Assembly: GCA_024680755.1 (NCBI GenBank)
Contig: JAILBT010000077.1
Span: 1 to 42,646, forward strand
Source: Prevotella sp.
Lineage (GTDB): Bacteria; Bacteroidota; Bacteroidia; Bacteroidales; Bacteroidaceae
Direction: 5' to 3'
DNA length: 42,646 nucleotides
A model generated the notes under the pieces. The model was not told the DNA's origin and did not search any database. It was given only the letters and a program-made list of their open reading frames with translations. Shown here piece by piece: positions 25,398 to 33,639 of this stretch. The translations under genes were made by a program, and so were the position numbers. How positions within the stretch are numbered: the stretch's first letter is position 1; every line of letters begins with the position of its first letter.

Positions 25398-26530
25398 CGT
25401 TCCAACTTCTCAGGACAGACAGCAGCAGTCAGGCCCGGGCCGGACTGATAAGCACCGACCACGGACAGATAGAAACGCCCATCTTCATGCCCGTCGGTAC
25501 GGCTGGCACCGTGAAGGGCATCCATTTTGAGGAACTGCGAAACGAGGTGAGAGCACAGATCATTCTGGGCAACACCTATCACCTATACCTGCGCCCCGGA
25601 CTGGACACGCTGCGCCGAGCCGGCGGCCTGCACCGCTTTAATACCTGGGACCGCCCCATACTGACAGATAGCGGCGGCTTTCAGGTGTTTTCGTTGACAG
25701 GCATACGCAAGCTGAGGGAAGAGGGCTGCGAGTTTCGCTCGCACATCGATGGCTCGAAGCATGTCTTCACACCCGAAAACGTGATGGACACACAGCGCGT
25801 GATAGGGGCAGACATCGTGATGGCTTTCGACGAGTGCCCGCCCGGGAAGAGCGACCGTCGATATGCCAGGGACTCGCTCATGCTCACCCAGCGCTGGCTG
25901 GACCGCTGCATGAAGCGCTTCGGCGAGACAGAGCCCCTCTACGGCCACCGGCAGACGCTGTTCCCCATAGTGCAGGGCTGCACCTACCGCGACTTGCGGC
26001 AGGAAGCTGCAAAGTATGTGGCCGACAGGCTGCCCATGCTGGGCGGTGGGGCGGCAATAGGCGGACTGGCCGTGGGCGAGCCTACGGAAGTGATGTACGA
26101 GATGATAGAGGTGGTGAACGACATTCTGCCCAAGGATCGGCCACGTTACCTGATGGGAGTGGGCACGCCGCAGAATCTCCTGGAGGGAATAGAGCGCGGG
26201 GTGGATATGTTCGACTGCGTCATGCCGACACGCAACGGACGCAATGCACTGCTCTTCACATACGAGGGAACCATGAACATGAGGAACAAGAAGTGGGAGG
26301 ACTGCTTCGACCCCATCGACCCCGACGGGCCCACAACATCACGCGTTCATACGAGGGCATATCTGCATCACCTCTTTAAGGCGCAAGAACTGCTTGCCAT
26401 GCAGATAGCATCGCTGCAGAACCTGAATTTCTATCTGCGACTGGTGGGCGACGCCCGCCGACACATCTTGGCAGGCGACTTCATGCAGTGGAAACAAGGC
26501 ATTGTGCAGCAGCTGGGCCGACGCCTCTGA
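25394..26530 (+). CDS. tgt: queuine/preQ1 tRNA-guanine transglycosylase, lacking the zinc ligands
   Basis: Exchanges guanine 34 in tRNAs for a queuosine precursor. The 378 residues align through the whole TIM barrel: TPIFMPVGTAGTVKG, NTYHLYLRPG, TDSGGFQVFSL, MAFDECPPG, LFPIVQGC, GGLAVGE, YLMGVGTP, and catalytic Asp in GVDMFDCVMPTRNGRN. The zinc site is missing: the usual CxCxxC segment reads DGPTTSR (311-317), and the usual His is Gln342 (SLQNLNFY). I recall that the cysteines are also absent in other Bacteroidetes Tgt proteins, but with His kept. It overlaps lon by 4 bp. In Bacteroides a LptG-type permease often follows tgt; here serB does. Confidence 0.93.
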   Translation: MTFQLLRTDSSSQARAGLISTDHGQIETPIFMPVGTAGTVKGIHFEELRNEVRAQIILGNTYHLYLRPGLDTLRRAGGLHRFNTWDRPILTDSGGFQVFSLTGIRKLREEGCEFRSHIDGSKHVFTPENVMDTQRVIGADIVMAFDECPPGKSDRRYARDSLMLTQRWLDRCMKRFGETEPLYGHRQTLFPIVQGCTYRDLRQEAAKYVADRLPMLGGGAAIGGLAVGEPTEVMYEMIEVVNDILPKDRPRYLMGVGTPQNLLEGIERGVDMFDCVMPTRNGRNALLFTYEGTMNMRNKKWEDCFDPIDPDGPTTSRVHTRAYLHHLFKAQELLAMQIASLQNLNFYLRLVGDARRHILAGDFMQWKQGIVQQLGRRL

Positions 26531-26559
26531 CTTCCTCCACTCTCCCTGCCGTCTTGTAT

Positions 26560-26578
26560 GTGGCGTTGGCAACGCCAC
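26560..26578 (+). terminator. small hairpin after tgt
   Basis: GTGGCGTTG/CAACGCCAC with a one-base centre, 30 bp after the tgt stop. No T run follows, so it is a weak terminator candidate or an interspersed palindrome. Confidence 0.35.
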
Positions 26579-26615
26579 TGATGCCCCTCAATAAAATAAT
26601 TAAGAAAAACTCTCC

Positions 26616-27845
26616 ATGAAAGAACAAATACTCGTCCGCATAGCAGGACAGGACCGTGTGGGCCTGACCACAGAGATAATGGGCATACTGGCCAATCACG
26701 ACGCAGAGATACTTGACATCGGACAGGCCGACATACACAGCACGCTGTCGTTAGGTATACTGATACGCATTGACGAGGCCGTGTCGGGACAGGTGATGAA
26801 GGAACTGCTGTTCAAGGCTACCGAACTGGGCGTGACCATAGGCTTCTCGCCCATCAGCGACGACAAGTATGAACAGTGGGTGAACCGTCAAGGCAAGAAC
26901 CGCTTCATACTGACACTCGTCGGGCGGACGCTCTCGGCCAGACAGATAGAGGTGGCCACGCGCGTCATTGCCCAGCAGGGACTGAACATCGACAGCATAC
27001 TCAGGCTGACGGGACGCCGCAGCATACTGCACCCCGTCAGCAAGACACGCGCATGCATACAGTTCTCCCTGCGTGGAACACCTACCGACCGTTCGCAAAT
27101 GCAAGCCGAGCTGATGCACCTCTCGTCTGACATGGGCTTCGACTTCTCGCTGCAACGCGACGACATGTACCGGCGCTCGCGCAGGCTGATATGTTTCGAC
27201 ATGGACTCGACGCTCATTCAGACCGAGTGCATCGACGAACTGGCCATGCGCGCCGGTGTTGGCGAACAGGTGAAGGCCATAACAGAGAGTGCCATGAGGG
27301 GCGAGATAGACTTCAAGGAGAGCTTCACACGCAGGGTGGCACTGCTGAAGGGGCTGGACGTGAACGTCATGCACGACATAGCCGAGCATCTGCCCATTAC
27401 CGAGGGCGTTGACAGACTGATGGAGGTGCTGAAGCGCACTGGCTATAAGATAGCCATACTGAGCGGCGGCTTCACATACTTTGGCGAATACCTGCAACGA
27501 CGCTACGGTATCGACTACGTCTATGCCAACGAGCTTGAGATAGACGACGACGGCAAGCTGACAGGCCGATATGTGGGCGACGTGGTTGACGGACAGCGTA
27601 AGGCAGAGCTGCTCAAACTTATTGCACAGGTGGAAAAGGTCAACCTGGCGCAGACTATAGCCGTGGGCGACGGCGCAAACGACCTGCCCATGCTGTCAGA
27701 GGCCGGCCTGGGCATAGCCTTCCACGCTAAACCGCGTGTCGTGGCAAACGCCAAGCAGAGCATAAACACCATCGGACTCGACGGCGTGCTCTATTTCCTG
27801 GGCTTCAAGGACTCGTACCTCGGCGAGGCCGGAAAACTGCAGTAG
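26616..27845 (+). CDS. serB: phosphoserine phosphatase SerB with N-terminal ACT domains
   Basis: Last step of serine biosynthesis: O-phosphoserine to serine and phosphate; a cytoplasmic HAD-family enzyme. The first 175 residues form two ACT-like modules (ILVRIAGQDRVGLTTEIMG at about 5-23; FILTLVGRTLSARQIEV near 97). The HAD catalytic loop is FDMDSTLIQTE with Asp195 and Asp197. ILSGGFTYF and VGDGANDLPML supply the remaining motifs. Length 409 is typical for the two-ACT form. The ATG is preceded by an AT-rich stretch. The CotH-like gene starts 3 bp after its stop, so the two are probably transcribed together although functionally unrelated. Confidence 0.94.
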   Translation: MKEQILVRIAGQDRVGLTTEIMGILANHDAEILDIGQADIHSTLSLGILIRIDEAVSGQVMKELLFKATELGVTIGFSPISDDKYEQWVNRQGKNRFILTLVGRTLSARQIEVATRVIAQQGLNIDSILRLTGRRSILHPVSKTRACIQFSLRGTPTDRSQMQAELMHLSSDMGFDFSLQRDDMYRRSRRLICFDMDSTLIQTECIDELAMRAGVGEQVKAITESAMRGEIDFKESFTRRVALLKGLDVNVMHDIAEHLPITEGVDRLMEVLKRTGYKIAILSGGFTYFGEYLQRRYGIDYVYANELEIDDDGKLTGRYVGDVVDGQRKAELLKLIAQVEKVNLAQTIAVGDGANDLPMLSEAGLGIAFHAKPRVVANAKQSINTIGLDGVLYFLGFKDSYLGEAGKLQ

Positions 27846-27848
27846 GCA

Positions 27849-29774
27849 ATGAACACAATGCCATCATTCCGCCTCGCCGTATGCCGGCGGGCGGCAGGGC
27901 AGCTGAAACGTCTTACGACAGGGCTACTGTTGCTCATACTTGCTACAGGGAGTAGGGCCGCTGCCGACGAGCTGCTCAAAGGAAGCGTAATAGGCACGGT
28001 AGAGGCATGGGACTACAATCGCTCGCGCATGTCAACGACAGTCAACACACGCGACATGGCCTTCGATGGCAATCCATCTACCTTTTTCGCCTCAAACGAA
28101 CGCAGCTACACCTGGACCGGACTAGACCTGGGACGGCCGCATGTCATCACCCGGGTGGGATGGATGCCGCGCAACGACAGCTACGGTCCCAAGCGGGTGC
28201 TGCTGGGCGTGTTCGAGGGGGCCAACCGAGCTGACTTCATGGACGCCCTGCCACTCTACATCATTGGCACACAGGGCACGATAGGCAGCATGAGCTACGA
28301 CAGCGTGAGCTGTAGCATGGGCTTCCGCTATGTGCGATATGTGGGGCCGGCAGACGCACGCTGCAACATAGCCGAGCTGGAGTTCTATGGACACGAGAGC
28401 CGCGGAGACTCTGCGCGGCTATACCGTCTGACAAACTTGCCCACGGTGAGCATTCATACCGAAAACGGTGTCATACCATACGACAAGGTGGAGCAGATAC
28501 CAGCCCAGCTGACTGTCATCGGCGACAGTGGCACAGCGCAGCTGCTGTCTGAGCATGGCACGATACGCGAGCGTGGCAACTTCTCGCGTACGTTCCCAAA
28601 GAAACCATTTCGTATAAAGTTCGACTCGAAGCAACATGTGCTCGATGCACCAGCCAAGGCCAAGAAGTGGACGCTGCTGAACAACTATGGAGACAAGACG
28701 CTGCTGCGCAATTTGATGGCCTTTGAGCTGAGCCGGCGCATGGGCATGCCATACACGCCCTATTGCAGAGCCGTAGATGTATTGTTAAATGGCGAATATA
28801 AGGGCTGCTATCAACTGGCAGACCAGGTGGAAGTGGGGAAACATCGCGTAGATATAGACAAAATGACACCGCAGGACAACAGCGGAACGGCTCTCACGGG
28901 CGGCTATCTCGTTGAAGTGGATGCATACGCTGGCGACGAGATCTCAATGTTCTACTCATCACTGGGCAATCCCGTGACAATCCACTCGCCGTCGGACGAC
29001 AGCATCAGCTCGCAGCAGTCGGCCTACATACAGACGCAGTTCAATCAAATGGAGAGCCAGTGGCAAAGCCGTCTCGACCTGGACACCTTCCTGCGACACT
29101 TCCTGCTGGGCGAACTGAGCGGCAACACAGATACCTATTGGAGCGTGTATATGTACAAACAGCGCGACAACGATACCATCTACACAGGGCCGGCGTGGGA
29201 CTTCGACCTGGCTTTCGAGAACGACAGCCGCACCTATCCCGTCTGTAGCAAGAACGACTATATCTACCGCAGTGGTGGCAGTTGTGTCGGAAATATGAAG
29301 TATTTTGTTGACAGGATTGCTGTATATAGTGCCGTCGGACGTGCCAGACTACAGCAACTGTGGGCTGAACTGCGACAGCAGAGCCTCGACAGCGAACAGC
29401 TCGTGGCCTGTCTCGACTCGCTCGAGCAGCAGTTGCAGCAAAGCCAGCAGCTCAATTTCCTGCGCTGGCCCATAATGAGAGAATATGTACATCAGAATCC
29501 ACGCATTTGGGGCAGTTATACGGCTGAGGTGCAGAACGTGCGCCGCTATATCCGGGACCGCATGGCATGGATGGATCGCAAGCTGGGCTATGACCCCAGC
29601 TCTGACATCGACGGGCTGCAAAACGACCACGCTGACATAGACTACAGCCAGACATACACCATCCACGCGCTAAGCGGAACCTGCTGCGGACATGATATCT
29701 GTCAGTTGCCGCCCGGCCTGTACATCATACGCCAGGGAAAGAAAGCTGCAAAGGTGCTTGTCCCGATGAAATAA
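27849..29774 (+). CDS. secreted CotH-family protein with N-terminal discoidin-like domain
   Basis: A 641-residue exported protein with a signal segment at about 20-38 (GLLLLILATGSRAAA). Residues about 45-185 look like an F5/8-type C (discoidin) sandwich: MAFDGNPSTFFAS, DLGRPHVITRVGWMPR, YVRYVGP, NIAELEFYG. The CotH region follows with RGNFSRTFPKKPFRIKF, LLNNYGDKTLLRN, DVLLNGEYKGCYQLADQVE and the acidic GPAWDFDLAFEN. CotH relatives are spore-coat protein kinases in Bacillus; the activity in Bacteroidetes is unknown. The C-terminus (GLYIIRQGKKAAKVLVPMK) is a sorting-type tail. Starts 3 bp after serB. A small hairpin (29779-29794) follows. Confidence 0.85.
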   Translation: MNTMPSFRLAVCRRAAGQLKRLTTGLLLLILATGSRAAADELLKGSVIGTVEAWDYNRSRMSTTVNTRDMAFDGNPSTFFASNERSYTWTGLDLGRPHVITRVGWMPRNDSYGPKRVLLGVFEGANRADFMDALPLYIIGTQGTIGSMSYDSVSCSMGFRYVRYVGPADARCNIAELEFYGHESRGDSARLYRLTNLPTVSIHTENGVIPYDKVEQIPAQLTVIGDSGTAQLLSEHGTIRERGNFSRTFPKKPFRIKFDSKQHVLDAPAKAKKWTLLNNYGDKTLLRNLMAFELSRRMGMPYTPYCRAVDVLLNGEYKGCYQLADQVEVGKHRVDIDKMTPQDNSGTALTGGYLVEVDAYAGDEISMFYSSLGNPVTIHSPSDDSISSQQSAYIQTQFNQMESQWQSRLDLDTFLRHFLLGELSGNTDTYWSVYMYKQRDNDTIYTGPAWDFDLAFENDSRTYPVCSKNDYIYRSGGSCVGNMKYFVDRIAVYSAVGRARLQQLWAELRQQSLDSEQLVACLDSLEQQLQQSQQLNFLRWPIMREYVHQNPRIWGSYTAEVQNVRRYIRDRMAWMDRKLGYDPSSDIDGLQNDHADIDYSQTYTIHALSGTCCGHDICQLPPGLYIIRQGKKAAKVLVPMK

Positions 29775-29778
29775 TAGC

Positions 29779-29794
29779 CATGTCGCCCGACATG
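29779..29794 (+). terminator. small hairpin between cotH-like gene and CCA enzyme
   Basis: CATGTC/GACATG with a 4-nt loop, 5 bp after the stop codon. No T run, so the terminator role is doubtful. Confidence 0.3.
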
Positions 29795-29826
29795 CAATTT
29801 GAAACATATCAAAGAAGACATTCAAT

Positions 29827-31338
29827 ATGAAACTTTACAGCGACGAGGCATTGGCCGATATCCTTGATACCAAACTGTTTCATCTCATCGGAGCCACGGC
29901 CGACAGGCTTGGACAAGAATGTTATGTGGTGGGAGGCTATGTGCGTGACATCTTCCTGGAACGGCCAAGCAGCGACATAGATGTTGTCACGGTGGGCAGC
30001 GGCATACGTCTGGCTGAGGAGCTGAGGCAGGCACTCGGGCCGGGCGCACATCTGACGGTGTTTCGCTCGTTTGGCACGGCTCAGGTGAAGTGGCACGGAC
30101 AGGAAGTGGAGTTTGTGGGGGCAAGAAAGGAAAGCTACAGCCACGACTCGCGCAAGCCGCATGTAGAAGACGGCACACTGGAAGACGACCAAAACCGCCG
30201 CGACTTCACCATCAATGCTATGGCCATCTGCCTGAACCGGCAACGCTTCGGTCAGCTGGTTGATCCTTTCAACGGCATTCGTGACCTGAAAGATGGAATC
30301 ATTGCCACACCGTTAGAGCCAGACCTGACCTTCAGCGACGACCCATTGCGCATGATGCGTTGTGTCAGGTTTGCTACCCAGCTGCAGTTTCAGATAGAAG
30401 AGGAAACCTTTGCTGCCCTGACGCGCATGGCCGACCGCATAAACATTGTGAGTGGCGAGCGAATAGAGGTGGAGATGAACAAAATAATGTTGGCGGCGCA
30501 CCCAAGTATTGGGCTGGAGCTGATGCAGCGTTGCGGACTGTTGCAAATCATTCTGCCAGAACTCTCTGCCCTCGACATCGTGGAACAGCACAACGGCCGT
30601 GCCCACAAGAACAATTTCTATCACACGCTCGAGGTGGTTGAGAACGTAGCCTCTGCTCAGAGTTCAGAGTCCAAAGCTATGGCTTCAGACGGCGCGGATC
30701 TTAATGCGCAGTCCGAATCTCAGCCGTCGGTTCTCAATACTCAACTCTATCTGCGCTGGGCAGCCCTGCTGCACGACGTTGGCAAGACAAAGAGCAAGCG
30801 TTGGGATCCGCAGGCAGGATGGACATTCCACAACCATAATATCATAGGTGCCAAGATGGTGCCGATTGTCTTCCGTCGGCTGAAACTGCCTATGGGCGCA
30901 GAGATGAGGTATGTGCAGAAGTTGGTTGACCTGCACATGCGCCCGATAGTCATTGCCGACGAGGAGGTGACCGACAGTGCCGTCAGACGGCTGATGAGCG
31001 ACGCAGGCGACGACATAGACGACCTGATGACGCTGTGCGAGGCGGATATAACATCGAAGAACGAGGGCCGGAAGAAGCTCTTCCTTGAGAATTTCCGCAT
31101 GGTGCGCGAAAAACTGACCGACCTGAAGGAGAAAGACTACAAGCGCATGCTACAGCCTGTCATCGACGGCAATGAGATAATGCAGATGTTCGGCCTGAAG
31201 CCTTCACGCGAGGTGGGTCTCCTGAAGCAGACACTCAAGGATGCCGTGCTTGACAATCTTGTGCCAAACGAGCGTGAACCGCTCATGCAGCTGCTGATGG
31301 AAAAAGCCCGTGACATGGGCTTGAAAACAAAAAATTAG
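29827..31338 (+). CDS. CCA tRNA nucleotidyltransferase with HD domain
   Basis: Adds or repairs the 3' CCA of tRNA. The class II nucleotidyltransferase head shows VVGGYVRDIFL (34-44), SDIDVVT with Asp49 and Asp51, RRDFTINAMA, DPFNGIRDLKDG and the RMMRCVRFA helix. A metal-dependent HD region follows (HKNNFYHTLEVV, then LLHDVGK with His316-Asp317). Between them, residues about 276-308 are a Ser/Ala/Gln/Asp-rich stretch absent from the usual family sequence, where ENVA is followed almost at once by LRWAALLHD. Length 503 is accordingly about 30 longer than I would expect. A repeat-rich spacer and a converging gene follow. Enzyme identity is secure. Confidence 0.93.
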   Translation: MKLYSDEALADILDTKLFHLIGATADRLGQECYVVGGYVRDIFLERPSSDIDVVTVGSGIRLAEELRQALGPGAHLTVFRSFGTAQVKWHGQEVEFVGARKESYSHDSRKPHVEDGTLEDDQNRRDFTINAMAICLNRQRFGQLVDPFNGIRDLKDGIIATPLEPDLTFSDDPLRMMRCVRFATQLQFQIEEETFAALTRMADRINIVSGERIEVEMNKIMLAAHPSIGLELMQRCGLLQIILPELSALDIVEQHNGRAHKNNFYHTLEVVENVASAQSSESKAMASDGADLNAQSESQPSVLNTQLYLRWAALLHDVGKTKSKRWDPQAGWTFHNHNIIGAKMVPIVFRRLKLPMGAEMRYVQKLVDLHMRPIVIADEEVTDSAVRRLMSDAGDDIDDLMTLCEADITSKNEGRKKLFLENFRMVREKLTDLKEKDYKRMLQPVIDGNEIMQMFGLKPSREVGLLKQTLKDAVLDNLVPNEREPLMQLLMEKARDMGLKTKN

Positions 31339-31471
31339 TAACTCATGTTTCGCAAGCAATGTATGTGTTGCACATAAACGCCCTGAAAGGGCAACAAGAA
31401 GCCAGCCCAGGGCTGCTCGTTGCCCCTTCGGGGCGTGCCATGCGGGGCTTGCGAAACTTGAATTAGTTACT
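31337..31471. repeat. multi-hairpin element bounded by inverted repeats (MITE-like)
   Basis: The outer repeat GTTTCGCAAGC (31347-31357) pairs perfectly with GCTTGCGAAAC (31447-31457). Both are flanked by AGTAACT-like ends. Inside are hairpins GCCCTGAAAGGGC (31380-31392), a stem built on GCAAC..AGCC/GGGCTGCT.GTTGC, and GCCCCTTCGGGGC. The internal part resembles a hairpin element that is frequent in Bacteroidales spacers. No ORF inside. Confidence 0.6.
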
Positions 31472-31546
31472 CAAGTTTCCCACCCTCTAAAACCTTTTAA
31501 GAACAACGTTGAAAAGAAAAGGGTGGCAAAGTTCAATTAGTTATTG
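31465..31546. repeat. second inverted-repeat pair sharing its end with the first element
   Basis: AGTTACTCAAGTTTCCCACC at 31465 is matched in inverted form near 31520-31545 (GGGTGGCAAAGTTCAATTAG). The ends carry the same TAACT..AAGTTT motif as the previous element. The interior is AT-rich and non-coding. Confidence 0.5.
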
Positions 31547-31613
31547 CCCACAAGTTATACATCGTGTTATTCGTGTAATTCGATGTAACAACATGTAGCT
31601 TTATAAGCCACTG

Positions 31614-31656
31614 AAACAGGAGGTGAACACAAAGCGTAGGTGTTCACCTCCTGTTT
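31614..31656. terminator. strong hairpin between converging genes
   Basis: Perfect 17-bp stem AAACAGGAGGTGAACAC/GTGTTCACCTCCTGTTT (31614-31630 and 31640-31656) with a 9-nt loop. It lies 2 bp after the stop of the minus-strand metallopeptidase gene and could also stop readthrough from the CCA enzyme. Confidence 0.8.
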
Positions 31657-31658
31657 GG

Positions 31659-32528
31659 TTATAGCTGTGCGTCGCTCTTATCGAAGGTTGTGGTCTGCAT
31701 GTCGCCTGTGTCAAAGCCCAGCTTGAGCCATCGCATGCGCTGCTCGGAGGTGCCGTGTGTGAAGGTTTCGGGCTGCACATAGCCGCGCTGTGTCTTCTGC
31801 AGGTAGTTGTCGCCTATCTGGTGGGCACAACTGATGGCCTCTTCCAGGTCGCCTGTCTCAAGCGAGCCAAACATCTGCTGCTCGTAATGCGCCCACACGC
31901 CTGAATAGTAGTCGGCCAGCAACTCCAGCCTGACACTGACCTTGTTGGCATCGGTACTGTTCAGGCGGCTCATCTGCTGGTGGGCCTTGTCCAGTGTGCC
32001 GAGAAGATACTCCACATGGTGGCCTACCTCGTGGGCGATGACGTATGCACGGGCGAAATCGCCGGGAGCTCCGAGTTGCTTCTCCATCTGCTCGAAGAAG
32101 GAGATGTCGATGTATAGCTTCTGGTCGCCAGAGCAATAGAACGGTCCCACCTGTGAGGTGGCACCGCCACATGCACTCTGTACCGAGCCCGTAAACAGCA
32201 CCAGCGTGGGTGGCGAGTATGTGCGGCCCATCTGCTGGAACACCTTGGTCCACACGTCTTCGGTGCTCGCCAGCACCTGACGGCAGAAGGTGGCTTGAGC
32301 TTCCTGCTCTTCGGTAAACTCGCCACCCGTACCGGCGTTGGCCGTCATCTGTTGCTGGATGACCTGCTGCCCCACGTTGCTAACCACATCGCCCAGGTTT
32401 CCGCCCATGAGCAGGGTCAGCAGTCCGGCTATAATGATGCCACCGATGCCCATAGAGGCTTTAGTGCCACCGCTCATGCCGCGGCGGTCTTCTACGTTTT
32501 TGCTTTCGCGTCGTCCGTCAAGTCTCAT
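31659..32528 (-). CDS. neutral zinc metallopeptidase, YpfJ family
   Basis: A 289-residue membrane-anchored protein. The N-terminus is basic and charged (MRLDGRRESKNVEDRRG), followed by one membrane segment at about 27-42 (GIGGIIIAGLLTLLMGG). The outer domain carries the zinc-peptidase motif HEVGHH (His166, Glu167, His170), preceded by YCSGDQKLYIDISFF and followed by ELLADYYSGVWAHY, which supplies the third ligand region. This is the standard layout of the YpfJ/KPN_02809 family. Substrates are unknown. The gene lies 49 bp after the acetylesterase and ends at a strong hairpin. Confidence 0.92.
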   Translation of the reverse strand: MRLDGRRESKNVEDRRGMSGGTKASMGIGGIIIAGLLTLLMGGNLGDVVSNVGQQVIQQQMTANAGTGGEFTEEQEAQATFCRQVLASTEDVWTKVFQQMGRTYSPPTLVLFTGSVQSACGGATSQVGPFYCSGDQKLYIDISFFEQMEKQLGAPGDFARAYVIAHEVGHHVEYLLGTLDKAHQQMSRLNSTDANKVSVRLELLADYYSGVWAHYEQQMFGSLETGDLEEAISCAHQIGDNYLQKTQRGYVQPETFTHGTSEQRMRWLKLGFDTGDMQTTTFDKSDAQL

Positions 32529-32577
32529 GTAAAGATAAACAGTTAAAAGGTTAAACAGTTAAGGGTAAACATACAAT
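32529..32577. repeat. short low-complexity repeat AACAGTTAA in an intergenic gap
   Basis: AAACAGTTAAAAGGTTAAAC followed by AGTTAAGGGTAAAC: AACAGTTAA occurs twice, 15 bp apart, with related GGTTAAA and GGGTAAA between and after. It fills the gap between the truncated CE8-like tail and the metallopeptidase. Confidence 0.4.
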
Positions 32578-33618
32578 TCATTGCTCGGTGAACTCTGCCC
32601 CCATGCGCAACGTAATGCTGATGTTCTTCTTCTGCTGCTTTGTCAGTGCAGGGCGTTCCCATTGTCCACCTAAGATCTGAATGGAGACTTTCTTTCCTTC
32701 GGGAACACTGGCAATAGCGTCGGCAAGCGACGTGTAGTCGCCTCTGCCGTTGCGGTCAACGCAGATGTCGTAGTTGACGCGATATCGTGTCAGCAGGGGC
32801 AGCTCGTGACATAAGGCATCGGCCAGCAGTCGTGCCACCACCTGTGCACCGTGTACGTTGTAGTGGGTGTTGTCCTGGCGACCTTTGGGCACGCTGGGCT
32901 CCTCGCCGGGAAGGAAATTCATGTGCAGCTTGCGCGAGCCTTCAATGCCCAGGCTTGTTTCCAGATCCTCGGTTATCTTGTTGGCATCCACATACAGGCA
33001 GTGCATGCGTTCTGCCACGTCGCGCGGAGCTATCCTGTATGTGCCGTGGGTATCGGCAAACACCAGCGAGTCGCCATCAGACGTGACGTCGTTGGTTGCG
33101 GTGGTGCTCCGCAGCGACTCATCGTCGATGTTTTTGCCCGCTGCGGCAGCAGTTGCTACCAAGCTGGCTGGCACCCACCTGCGTCTCACCACGCAGTTCA
33201 TCAACACCGGCACGCCTCCAAGCTCACGCGTCTCGCGAACAAATTTTGCCAAGTTATAGTCGAAGGTTGACCCAGGCACGGTGTGGCGGTCGGCATTGGG
33301 CTTTTCGTCGTTGTGACCAAACTGAATGATGACCAGGTCGCCTGGTTTCATCTTTGCTTTCACCTTGTCCCAACGGCCTTCGTTGATGAACGAGAGCGTA
33401 CTGCGGCCGTTGACAGCGTGGTTGTCGATGACGATGTTGTCGTCGAAGTAGCTCTGCAACGCCATGCCCCAACCGCGTTCTTTGTTACCTTTGTCTATGC
33501 CGCTCTTGTTGGCCATAGTAGAGTCGCCTATCATAAAGATTGTGGTGGTCTTGTCTGGCTGCATGGCGGACAGCGCCGCGCCCATCAGTATCAGGGCTGT
33601 GTAAAGTGCTGCTTTCAT
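32578..33618 (-). CDS. rhamnogalacturonan acetylesterase-like SGNH hydrolase (CE12) with truncated CE8 pectinesterase-like tail
   Basis: Removes acetyl groups from rhamnogalacturonan; secreted (signal peptide about 1-19). SGNH blocks: MIGDST with Ser33, DNHAVNGRST near 66-74, GHND near 101-104, and DNTHYNVHG with Asp249 and His252. An insertion of about 30 residues lies near 150-185. After the SGNH fold, residues 283-340 match the first strands of CE8 pectin methylesterases (DRNGRGDYTSLADAIASVP, then QILGGQWERP and KKNISITL). The frame stops after 346 residues, so only about 60 of some 300 CE8 residues remain. It is 21 bp after carbonic anhydrase. It is functionally linked to the PL11 lyase in this window. 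Confidence 0.88.
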   Translation of the reverse strand: MKAALYTALILMGAALSAMQPDKTTTIFMIGDSTMANKSGIDKGNKERGWGMALQSYFDDNIVIDNHAVNGRSTLSFINEGRWDKVKAKMKPGDLVIIQFGHNDEKPNADRHTVPGSTFDYNLAKFVRETRELGGVPVLMNCVVRRRWVPASLVATAAAAGKNIDDESLRSTTATNDVTSDGDSLVFADTHGTYRIAPRDVAERMHCLYVDANKITEDLETSLGIEGSRKLHMNFLPGEEPSVPKGRQDNTHYNVHGAQVVARLLADALCHELPLLTRYRVNYDICVDRNGRGDYTSLADAIASVPEGKKVSIQILGGQWERPALTKQQKKNISITLRMGAEFTEQ

Positions 33619-33639
33619 AATCAGAGAGGTCGTTTATGG

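Noticed and set aside
25394..26530. frameshift explaining the missing zinc site in Tgt
   Set aside because: The sequence on both sides of DGPTTSR stays in frame and keeps family residues (DPIDPDG, RAYLHHL).
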